Shown: positions 1 to 5,832 of the stretch, piece after piece | How the letters are laid out: every line of letters starts with the position of its first letter | Position numbering within the stretch: the stretch's first letter is position 1 | Source: Planctomycetaceae bacterium | Lineage (GTDB): Bacteria; Planctomycetota; Planctomycetia; Planctomycetales; Planctomycetaceae | Length of the DNA stretch: 6,811 nt | Direction of reading: 5' to 3' | Assembly: GCA_027080405.1 (NCBI GenBank) | Contig: JALWSL010000271.1 | Location: 1-6,811, forward strand | Program-made: the position numbers and the translations under genes | Notes under the pieces: generated by a model | Database searches by the model: none | Told to the model about the DNA's origin: nothing | The model's input: the letters and a program-made list of their open reading frames with translations, nothing else

Positions 1-1
1 C

Positions 2-145
2 GTAAATCATGCGAATATCCAGCACCTCACCCGGCACCGTCCCAAGGTTGGTGTCCACGGAGCCTCGACGCTTCGAAAAGACCGCAACCCCGGAGGATAC
101 CAGGAAAATCTGGCCCACTTCATGAAATTTCTTGAATCACTATGA
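2..145 (+). CDS. C-terminal end of an unrecognised protein (5' end outside the window)
   Basis: A frame open from the left edge runs 47 codons to a TGA at 143-145. The visible tail contains KDRNPGGYQENLAHFMKFLE, which reads like a normal soluble C-terminus with a final amphipathic helix. The other two plus frames and the minus frames here give less protein-like translations or early stops. The position also fits a real gene: the frame ends about 40 bases before a strong hairpin that lies between it and the convergent TPR gene, as expected for two convergent genes meeting at one terminator. I do not recognise the family, and 47 residues are too few to assign a function. The frame could still be chance, since only one short open stretch supports it. 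Confidence 0.45.
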   Translation, partial: VNHANIQHLTRHRPKVGVHGASTLRKDRNPGGYQENLAHFMKFLESL

Positions 146-180
146 ACCGGCTGGAGATAGTTGAATCCAGATGACAATCG

Positions 181-213
181 AAAAAAGCCACACGCAATTC
201 AGCGTGTGGCTTT
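181..213 (-). terminator. Intrinsic terminator of the TPR gene
   Basis: A perfect inverted repeat has arms GCCACACGC (187-195) and GCGTGTGGC (202-210) around a 6-base loop. Three more A-T pairs extend it to 12 bp. Read on the minus strand, the stem runs straight into six T's (the A's at 181-186), the classic Rho-independent pattern. It begins about 40 bases past the stop codon of the TPR gene. On the plus strand the stem is followed only by TTTGG, so it would work weakly, if at all, for the gene ending at 145. Confidence 0.9.
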
Positions 214-252
214 GGAAATGTTATAAGGCATTCAATCAGATTGCTTGCCTGC

Positions 253-1722
253 CTATCTCTGGAATTGCTGAAGCTCGAATTGAGCAGCACGATAGGCGGA
301 AAGGTACGACGCTTTTGTTTCCAGACATTTTTCGAAGTATGACCTGGCCGTCTCAGTGTCTCCCCCCGCAGAAGTTCGCAATCCGATAAAGTAGTAGGCC
401 TCGCACTTCTGGGCGATGGCTGCTTTTTCGTCATCCGGGTTTACTTTGCTCAGCAATGTCTTGTCGTCGATTTTCCCCATCAGGTACAGGGTGACCAGAT
501 CGATCCAGTCACGCTGATCGACCGGTTTGGCAACTGTTCCGGCGAAGCGACTGTTCGCTTCCTGCCCCTGTCCAGAGAGAATCATCGCAGCGTAAGTCCA
601 GGGATCGAGGAAACGCATTTTACTATTAATGTTGATCGCCTGATCAAACTCGGCAAATGCTTCCGCATATTTTTTTATGTAGAAATAGGCAAATCCCAAA
701 TCCGCGTGCGTCATCGGATTTTTGGGGAATATCTCGATCGCCTTCTTGTAATCAGCAATCGCGGAGTCCGATTTCCCCTGACGCAACTTCGCGTTGGCCC
801 GCAGGGAAAGAACAGACGGATTCTCCGGCTGCAGAGACAATGCCGTTGTAAAATCCTTTTCCGCTTCGGCCGGCTTGCCCAACTCCATCAACATGTAGCC
901 ATGATTGATATGGGCGACAAAGAATTTCGGTTCCAACTGGATCGCTTTTGCGAAATCGGACAATGCTTCTTCTTTTCGATCCAGCTGCTTGTAGAACATC
1001 CCTCGATTGTTGTAGGCGACGGGCATTTCAGGGAACACCTCGACAAACTTGTTGAAAGCAGCCAGCGCTTCATCTTTCTTCCCAGCCATTGCATAGGTAT
1101 CCGCCATCGCCGTGAGCGAAGGAATATGCTTTGGATCCAGATTTAAAGCCGCCTTGAAGTCACTGACGCCCTGATCGATCGTATCACTGATCTGCAAATT
1201 CGCCAGCCCTCTTTGATAAAGAATGTTCGCACGATCTTCATCGGACATTTTCAAACGCTCAAGGATTTGCGTTGCCACTTTGATACTGTCCTGAGCATGC
1301 TTTGGCTGATCTTCGATCATTGAAAGATTGGTCATCCCGAACAGATACGGCAGGTAATATCCGGGCTGTTTCGATTGGGTCGCTCCGATCGATTCACGCG
1401 CATCGGCAACGCCGTCACGAACCATGGCTGCATTTCCCGTCTGAATCCCCAGTTCCACACGGGAACTGGCACGAATATGCAACGCTCTCCCCTGCTTTGG
1501 ATTGGTTTTCAGAACTGCATCAGCCAGAGTGATCGCGCGATCGTACTCGCCTGACTGATAGGCCGCCATCGCCTGATCAAGCGACTGCGTCTGTTCCTGG
1601 GAAAGACTCACAGTCTGGGCCGAGATCTCCTGAGCGGAAATCGAGGGAACTACGCATATCCCCAGACAGCCACATATTGCAACCAGCAAACCTGAGGGGG
1701 GGAGTGTCAATTGGCTTAGCAC
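253..1722 (-). CDS. Exported TPR-repeat protein
   Basis: This 489-residue protein is built mostly of tetratricopeptide repeats, helical-hairpin scaffolds for protein-protein contacts. It starts with an apparent Sec signal peptide: a hydrophobic stretch at residues 11-25 (GLLVAICGCLGICVV) and a likely cleavage after SISA at residue 30. The n-region has no Lys or Arg, which is unusual. Cysteines occur in the hydrophobic core, but none sits in a good lipobox, so a soluble periplasmic-type protein is more likely than a lipoprotein. One TPR is visible near 45-78, then six in tandem from about 167 to 369 (for example YNNRGMFYKQLDRKEEALSD, 237-256). A last TPR-like hairpin at about 440-473 (EAYYFIGLRTSAGGDTETAR) resembles the C-terminal part of NlpI-like proteins. 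No catalytic domain is seen. The GTG start is fixed by a strong Shine-Dalgarno sequence and an in-frame stop seven codons upstream. The gene is single, has its own terminator, and is divergent from the glycosyltransferase gene. The specific partner is unknown. Confidence 0.93.
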   Translation of the reverse strand: MLSQLTLPPSGLLVAICGCLGICVVPSISAQEISAQTVSLSQEQTQSLDQAMAAYQSGEYDRAITLADAVLKTNPKQGRALHIRASSRVELGIQTGNAAMVRDGVADARESIGATQSKQPGYYLPYLFGMTNLSMIEDQPKHAQDSIKVATQILERLKMSDEDRANILYQRGLANLQISDTIDQGVSDFKAALNLDPKHIPSLTAMADTYAMAGKKDEALAAFNKFVEVFPEMPVAYNNRGMFYKQLDRKEEALSDFAKAIQLEPKFFVAHINHGYMLMELGKPAEAEKDFTTALSLQPENPSVLSLRANAKLRQGKSDSAIADYKKAIEIFPKNPMTHADLGFAYFYIKKYAEAFAEFDQAININSKMRFLDPWTYAAMILSGQGQEANSRFAGTVAKPVDQRDWIDLVTLYLMGKIDDKTLLSKVNPDDEKAAIAQKCEAYYFIGLRTSAGGDTETARSYFEKCLETKASYLSAYRAAQFELQQFQR

Positions 1723-1729
1723 GTCTATT

Positions 1730-1737
1730 CCTTCCTT
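1730..1737 (-). promoter_or_regulatory. Ribosome binding site fixing a GTG start
   Basis: On the minus strand AAGGAAGG lies 7 bases before the GTG at 1722-1720. Spacing and strength are near ideal, and an in-frame TAG at 1746-1744 leaves no alternative start upstream. This decides GTG as the start of the TPR gene. Confidence 0.85.
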
Positions 1738-1869
1738 AGAATTCTATTTTACCGCCATCCAAATCATGGCGAGCAACACGACGCCACTGCAACCTGTCAA
1801 TCAGGTAGCAGGCAAACGCCCTAAAAAAATGATCGTCATTGATCATCCGCTTCATCCGGGAATTGACCG

Positions 1870-1903
1870 CCGTGAAATTGTCCACGGCGAAATTGTCCAC
1901 GGC
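1870..1903. repeat. 15-base imperfect tandem repeat, about 2.3 copies
   Basis: The core GAAATTGTCCAC occurs at 1874-1885 and again at 1889-1900 with a 15-base period, and the flanking CGGC partly starts a third unit. The period is a multiple of three and would encode EIVHG twice in the plus-strand frame open here. Replication slippage is the simplest origin. Confidence 0.8.
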
Positions 1904-2067
1904 CCGAAAACCGACTCATTTACGCCGCCTATGTTGATAAACCAGAAGAATTGCGTCAATGTCAGTTTTTGAGAAAAATGGGCCTTCTTGCTGTTTTCAG
2001 AAGATTTGGTTTTGATCTATCATTGTCGAATATTACCGGTCGGTACTACTGTTCGTTCTTGTCACGT

Positions 2068-2087
2068 TCAATACTCATCAATACTCA
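2068..2087. repeat. Perfect 10-base tandem duplication upstream of the glycosyltransferase gene
   Basis: TCAATACTCA is repeated twice head to tail and ends 15 bases before the TTG start. It lies where the promoter or 5' leader would be expected. It may be a chance slippage product or a paired binding site, and the sequence alone does not distinguish these. Confidence 0.75.
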
Positions 2088-2102
2088 TAAAGATAGAATC
2101 TG

Positions 2103-3227
2103 TTGAGCCATTCCCGTATTCGAATCGCGTTTGTTATTCCGACGCTTGATCAATCTGGAGCCGAAAAACAGCTTTCACTACTGGCTTGTGGCCTTCCCAC
2201 CAGCGAATACGAACCTCTGGTAATTGCCTTGAATCGGGGTGGTCCTTACGAAAAAGCCCTCCGCCAGTCTGAAATCCCTATCAAGATTCTTGACAAACGG
2301 CTGAGATTCGATCCATTCGCCCACAAACGACTATCTGCGTGTTTGAAGGAATTTCAGCCGGATATTGTCCACTCCTGGCTTTTCTCGGCAAATTCCCACG
2401 TCAGACTACTGAAAAATTCCCATACAAAGTGGAAAACCGTCGTTTCAGAACGCTGCGTCGATTCCTGGAAATCCGCCTGGCAACTCTGGCTGGATCGAAA
2501 AATGATCCCACGAACCGATGCGCTGGTCGCCAATTCGAACAGTGTCGCCGAATTCTACACCAACCTTGGCGTTCCTGCACAATTGATTCATGTGATCAAC
2601 AATGGCATATCGTTGCCCCCAACTTTTTCGGAAACTGAAAAACGAAAAGAGCACAAGGCCTGGCTTGATAAATGGAATCTTCCCGAAAATGCTTTTATCG
2701 TCGGCTTTGCCGGTCGTCTGGCACCACAAAAACAGTTGAAAACGTTGCTCTGGGCGGCTCATCTTCTTAACATCGCCGATCCGCGAATTGTTGCTGTTTT
2801 TGCAGGAGAAGGGCCAGAATCAGGAAATCTGCGGGAACTGGCCAAAAAATATGAAGTCGATCATCATCTCCGATTTATCGGACATCAAGACGATATCGAC
2901 TTTTTTTACAGACAATGCGATGCCTTTTGGCTTGCTAGTGAATTCGAAGGAGAGTCCAACAGTTTGATGGAAGCGATGGCGCATGGTTTGCCCGTTGTCG
3001 TTTCGCAAATCCCGGCCAATCTGGAACTGGTGACCGAAGGCGTAACAGGACTGACCGCCCCGCTGGGAGATAGCGCCAGGTTTGCAAAGCAAATTCGTAA
3101 ACTGACGGATGATTCCGAACTGCGAATAAAATTGGGGCAACAGGCACAGGATTTCATCCGAAAGAACAGATCGATCGAATTAATGGTTGAAAAACATGAG
3201 CAGGTCTATCAAGCAATTCTCAAATAG
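2103..3227 (+). CDS. GT4-type glycosyltransferase
   Basis: A 374-residue protein with the two-Rossmann (GT-B) layout of GT4 glycosyltransferases, retaining enzymes that move a sugar from a nucleotide-sugar donor to a glycan or lipid-linked acceptor in the cytoplasm. The N-terminal acceptor domain opens with IAFVIPTLDQSGAEKQL (8-24), whose GAEKQL matches the usual GGAE(R/K) loop. The donor domain starts near 198 with GFAGRLAPQK (201-210); R205 and K210 are the expected phosphate-contacting pair. The E-x7-E motif is present (EGESNSLME, 282-290). Length is normal and no transmembrane segment is seen. The start is TTG: an in-frame TAG lies at 2094-2096 and the conserved first strand begins by residue 7, so no later start fits. 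No good Shine-Dalgarno sequence precedes it. The asparagine synthase-type gene follows 150 bases downstream on the same strand, suggesting a shared transcript and work on a surface or exopolysaccharide. Donor and acceptor cannot be read from the sequence. Confidence 0.95.
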   Translation: MSHSRIRIAFVIPTLDQSGAEKQLSLLACGLPTSEYEPLVIALNRGGPYEKALRQSEIPIKILDKRLRFDPFAHKRLSACLKEFQPDIVHSWLFSANSHVRLLKNSHTKWKTVVSERCVDSWKSAWQLWLDRKMIPRTDALVANSNSVAEFYTNLGVPAQLIHVINNGISLPPTFSETEKRKEHKAWLDKWNLPENAFIVGFAGRLAPQKQLKTLLWAAHLLNIADPRIVAVFAGEGPESGNLRELAKKYEVDHHLRFIGHQDDIDFFYRQCDAFWLASEFEGESNSLMEAMAHGLPVVVSQIPANLELVTEGVTGLTAPLGDSARFAKQIRKLTDDSELRIKLGQQAQDFIRKNRSIELMVEKHEQVYQAILK

Positions 3228-3377
3228 CATGCGTGGTGTACCCCGACATCTCGGAGGGCAAGTTCATCCCCAATCGCCGGTTTATCCCGACAGAGGTTTA
3301 TTCCGAGAGCAGTAACCGGGAATAAGGCTTCGCGGCCATATTTCAATTCGTTTTCAGGAAGGCAGTCAAAGCCTGTC
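3228..3377 (+). other. Repeat-bearing spacer, open in frame between the two glycan genes
   Basis: This 150-base spacer is exactly 50 codons, and in the frame shared by both neighbours it has no stop codon, so only the TAG at 3225-3227 separates them. A second frame is also open to a TAA at 3323-3325 and gives a protein-like translation (PDISEGKFIPNRRFIPTEVY). Within it GGTTTATCCCGA (3279-3290) recurs as GGTTTATTCCGA (3296-3307), period 17. TTATTCC (3298-3304) pairs with GGAATAA (3319-3325) to form a possible hairpin. There is no T-run, so it does not look like a terminator. The mix of structure and coding-like character suggests a dispersed repeat or a gene scrap, but that is inference. Confidence 0.5.
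3356..3362 (+). promoter_or_regulatory. Ribosome binding site for the asparagine synthase-type gene
   Basis: AGGAAGG lies 15 bases before the ATG at 3378, longer than the usual spacing. The start is fixed mainly by the protein: the next codon is the Cys that must become the free N-terminus of the glutaminase domain. Confidence 0.6.
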
Positions 3378-5336
3378 ATGTGTGGAATTACCGGGGCATT
3401 ATGGAGTTCGGCTGAAGTCGCCGTTTCGCGCGATGAGCTGCAACGCATGGTCGATGCTCTGGCACACCGGGGACCGGACGCACAGGGAAGCTACTGGCAT
3501 CAGGAGGATTCGATCGGTATTGCCCTGGGACATCGGCGTTTATCCATTATCGATTTACAGCAGGGACAACAACCGATGTCGAATAAAGACGGCTCGGTTC
3601 AGCTTGTCTTCAATGGCGAAATCTACAACTACAGGGAACTGCGGGAAACCCTGATCGCTTCGGGAGTCGAGTTCCGTACCTGTTCGGACACCGAAGTTAT
3701 TTTACGTCTTTACGAACAAAAGCAGGAAAAATGTCTGCCCGATCTGCGAGGCATGTTCGCCTTTGCAATCTGGGATCGAAACCAAAACCGACTCCTGCTG
3801 GCCAGAGACCGTCTCGGGCAAAAGCCCCTCGTCTACCGGAAAGAGTCAGACCGCATTCTGTTTGCCAGTGAGCTGAAGTCTTTGCTCCAGATTCGTGACC
3901 TGCCACGAAAGATGAATCCGGAGGCGATCGACCTGTTTCTGACCTATCAATACGTTCCTCACCCCTGGTCCATATTGGAGGGTTTCAATAAATTACCTCC
4001 CGCCCATTTTGCAATCTGGGAAAATGGAACTTTTCGTCTGCAGCGGTACTGGTCGCCTCCTTTTTCACAACAGCAAAAGGAACAGAGCAGCAGCATGGCA
4101 CCGCCTTCCTATGCGCAAGCGGTACAGACACTTCGCGATTTATTGAGTGAAGCCGTCCGCTTGCGTTTGCGCAGCGATGTTCCCCTCGGTGCGTTTCTTT
4201 CCGGCGGAATCGATTCGACAATTATTACCGGATTGATGCAGCGTGAAATGTCTCGCCCTGTCGAAACATTTTCGATTGGTTTCGATATCGCCAAATATGA
4301 CGAAACCTCCTATGCCCGCGAAGCCGCTCGAAAACTGGGGACCAATCACCACGAGCATCCTGTTTCCCCTTCGGCGTTGAAATCGCTCCCGAAACTGATC
4401 TGGCATTACGATGAACCGTTTGCAGATAGCTCCACCATTCCCACTATGGCGTTGTGCGAAGTCACCAGCCGGTTTGTCAAGGTAGCCATTACAGGAGACG
4501 GGGGCGATGAACTTTTTGCAGGCTACGATCGTTACCGTGCCGTCCGATTGGGAAAGAAACTCGATTCCCTGCCCGGTTTCGTGAAACGCTGCATCACCTC
4601 ACCTGTCTGGCAAAAATTGCCCGCATCGGTGAACCAGAAAACCCTGTTGCGAAAAGTAAAACGATTTCTGGGATCTGCCTCGCTCGAACCACGCAGTCGC
4701 TATCTCCAATGGATCGCCATCTTTCAGAAAATGCAACGGGAGCAACTTTACACGTCGGAGTTCCGAAATTCACTCCATCAATTTCAGGCAGATCAATGGT
4801 TGCCCGATGTTTATCTTCAAATTCCCGGTCGAGATATCGTTACGCAGACAACAGCGGTGGACCTGCTCACCTATCTGCCCTGCGATATTCTCAACAAGGT
4901 CGATATCGCCAGTATGTCCGTTGGACTGGAATGCCGAAGCCCTTTCCTTGATCATAAAATTACTGAATTCACTTCCCGAATCCCTCTGGATTACAAACTG
5001 AAAGGAAAAACAGGCAAGCGTATTCTTCGTGATGCATTTCCCGAATTGATTCCTGATTCGATCCTCAAGCGACCCAAAATGGGATTTGGCGTTCCCGTCG
5101 ATCACTGGTTCCGCCACGAACTCAAACCGATGCTCCACGATATCCTGCTGAGTGATCGGGCGCTTGCACGAGGGCTTTTTTCACCTGATGCCGTGCACAA
5201 ACTCGTCGAGGAACACACCAGTTTCCGGGCCGATCATAGTTATCGTCTCTGGGCATTGCTGGTGCTTGAATGTTGGCAGCGGCTGTTTATCGATTCCACA
5301 ACAATTCCTTCAGAAGCTCCTTCCGAAATTTCCTGA
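3378..5336 (+). CDS. asnB: Glutamine-dependent asparagine synthase-type amidotransferase
   Basis: A complete 652-residue enzyme of the AsnB family: ammonia released from glutamine is used to amidate a carboxylate activated as an acyl-AMP (aspartate in true asparagine synthases). The N-terminal class II glutaminase domain starts MCGITGALW, with C2 as nucleophile after Met removal, and shows LAHRGPD (28-34), GHRRLSIIDL (51-60), FNGEIYNY (78-85) and SDTE (103-106). The synthetase domain has the pyrophosphate loop SGGIDS (275-280), YDEPFADSS (344-352) and GDGGDELFAGYDRY (373-386). The C-terminal part carries LECRSPFLDH (517-526) and KMGFGVPVDHWFR (567-579). All expected active-site motifs are intact. 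It is longer than the roughly 550-residue E. coli AsnB, and the KMGFGVPxDHWFR region is typical of the long paralogs found in exopolysaccharide and O-antigen loci, some of which amidate sugar acids. The adjacent GT4 gene supports that reading, but ordinary asparagine synthesis remains possible. The gene symbol denotes the family, not a proven substrate. Confidence 0.95.
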   Translation: MCGITGALWSSAEVAVSRDELQRMVDALAHRGPDAQGSYWHQEDSIGIALGHRRLSIIDLQQGQQPMSNKDGSVQLVFNGEIYNYRELRETLIASGVEFRTCSDTEVILRLYEQKQEKCLPDLRGMFAFAIWDRNQNRLLLARDRLGQKPLVYRKESDRILFASELKSLLQIRDLPRKMNPEAIDLFLTYQYVPHPWSILEGFNKLPPAHFAIWENGTFRLQRYWSPPFSQQQKEQSSSMAPPSYAQAVQTLRDLLSEAVRLRLRSDVPLGAFLSGGIDSTIITGLMQREMSRPVETFSIGFDIAKYDETSYAREAARKLGTNHHEHPVSPSALKSLPKLIWHYDEPFADSSTIPTMALCEVTSRFVKVAITGDGGDELFAGYDRYRAVRLGKKLDSLPGFVKRCITSPVWQKLPASVNQKTLLRKVKRFLGSASLEPRSRYLQWIAIFQKMQREQLYTSEFRNSLHQFQADQWLPDVYLQIPGRDIVTQTTAVDLLTYLPCDILNKVDIASMSVGLECRSPFLDHKITEFTSRIPLDYKLKGKTGKRILRDAFPELIPDSILKRPKMGFGVPVDHWFRHELKPMLHDILLSDRALARGLFSPDAVHKLVEEHTSFRADHSYRLWALLVLECWQRLFIDSTTIPSEAPSEIS

Positions 5337-5494
5337 TCACTCCCAACGCGGTGCCGTTCAATTTTTGCCAGCCTGCGTCAACTCCCCTGCTTCCACTGCT
5401 TCAACTCCAGCGAAAAACTTTAATTACCAACAGATACGGTAAAAGTTCATGGAAATGAAAAGAGACGCACCAAGCCGTTGAAGGAAGCAGGTCA

Positions 5495-5523
5495 TTGAAA
5501 TATGACGAGGCTTTGCTTATATA
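5495..5523 (+). promoter_or_regulatory. Candidate sigma-70-type promoter
   Basis: TTGAAA (5495-5500) and TATATA (5518-5523) are separated by 17 bases, close to the general bacterial housekeeping consensus. Transcription would start near 5530 and leave a leader of about 300 bases before the start at 5833. Planctomycete promoters are poorly characterised and the area is AT-rich, so a chance match is possible. Confidence 0.35.
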
Positions 5524-5537
5524 TGTTACTGACGGTA

Positions 5538-5564
5538 AAAGTTTGCGAACGGCTCGCAAATTTT
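5538..5564 (+). terminator. Hairpin with a short T-run; possible terminator or leader structure
   Basis: TTTGCGA (5542-5548) pairs perfectly with TCGCAAA (5554-5560) around a 5-base loop, and flanking A-T and G-U pairs extend the stem to 11 bp. On the plus strand it ends in TTTT then AG, a short U-run. It could end the glycan transcript about 200 bases after the asparagine synthase stop. It could also be a leader structure of the downstream gene, since it lies just past the candidate promoter. The stem has few G-C pairs, so efficiency is doubtful. Confidence 0.4.
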
Positions 5565-5730
5565 AGAAAAATATCAGTTTGGTTACGGCTATCAGAATAA
5601 ACCAGTCGCGCTGGGTTTTATGTATGGCGAAGAAATCTGAGGCTCCCCGGCACTGTTGTCTCCTGCTGGTAAACCTGGACCGTGCAACAGATTTCAATTT
5701 TGCCTCAGCCGCAACTAAATGAAATGCCCT

Positions 5731-5774
5731 GGTTATGTTGGTTATGTTTGAGCAGGGGGTTATGTTTGAGCAGG
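5731..5774. repeat. 18-base tandem duplication with a truncated third copy
   Basis: GGTTATGTTTGAGCAGG occurs at 5740-5756 and identically at 5758-5774, period 18. The first nine bases of the unit (GGTTATGTT) also occur at 5731-5739 just before. It ends about 60 bases upstream of the chosen start of the last gene, in its probable 5' leader. Slippage is the simplest explanation. Confidence 0.85.
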
Positions 5775-5815
5775 ATTACGGTAAGTGGTTCTGGGCTGAA
5801 TCATGCGTTCTCTCT

Positions 5816-5820
5816 GGAGG
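5816..5820 (+). promoter_or_regulatory. Ribosome binding site favouring the ATG at 5833
   Basis: GGAGG lies 12 bases before the ATG at 5833, somewhat long but usable. The only earlier in-frame ATG, at 5803, follows an in-frame TGA (5797-5799) and has no comparable site, so 5833 is preferred. Confidence 0.55.
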
Positions 5821-5832
5821 TTGGTTCTCACG

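Larger units (their letters stand above)
1738..2102. other. Divergent intergenic region with short tandem duplications
   Basis: About 365 bases separate the divergent TPR and glycosyltransferase genes and must hold both promoters. I see no convincing -35/-10 pair for either. A weak candidate for the TPR gene is TAAAAT at 1751-1746 on the minus strand. A plus-strand frame at 1766-1972 could encode 68 residues (start MASNTTPLQP), but it has no Shine-Dalgarno sequence, no recognisable domain, and contains a duplicated EIVHG from a 15-base tandem repeat, so I do not call it a gene. Other small structures are the inverted pair ATGATC/GATCAT (1829-1834 and 1841-1846) and TACCG-GT-CGGTA (2034-2045). 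An exact 10-base tandem repeat (TCAATACTCA, 2068-2087) lies just before the glycosyltransferase start. Confidence 0.6.
5337..5802. other. Long noncoding region before the BIG2/cytochrome-like gene
   Basis: Some 466 bases hold no credible gene on either strand; the short frames lack ribosome sites and family-like sequence. The region contains a 12-base direct repeat ACGGTAAAAGTT at 5436-5447 and 5532-5543, a promoter-like pair near 5495-5523, a hairpin at 5538-5564, and an 18-base tandem duplication at 5740-5774. It probably combines the 3' end of the asparagine synthase transcript with the promoter and a long leader of the next gene. No known riboswitch or small RNA was recognised. Confidence 0.6.

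Noticed and set aside
706..1146. A 146-codon plus-strand frame opposite the TPR gene
   Set aside because: It lies wholly antisense to well-supported TPR repeats, has no ribosome site or family-like motifs, and is explained as a shadow of a repetitive coding region.
1746..1800. TTGACA on the minus strand as a -35 box for the TPR gene
   Set aside because: TTGACA at 1800-1795 has no -10-like hexamer at 16-18 bases; the nearest good match, TAAAAT at 1751-1746, is about 43 bases away.
1870..1903. Tandem repeat as a CRISPR fragment or plasmid iteron
   Set aside because: There are only about two 15-base units with no spacers, and no cas or replication genes nearby.
4770..5138. A 122-codon minus-strand frame inside the asparagine synthase-type gene
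   Set aside because: The plus strand encodes conserved motifs of the synthetase domain throughout; the antisense translation shows nothing recognisable.
5345..5366. Possible terminator just after the asparagine synthase stop
   Set aside because: AACG and CGTT pair for only 4 bp before TTTTT; the stem is too short to be a credible intrinsic terminator.
5624..5722. A 32-codon ATG frame starting MAKKSEAPRH
   Set aside because: It is short, has no Shine-Dalgarno sequence and no recognisable features, and lies in a region with no other sign of coding.
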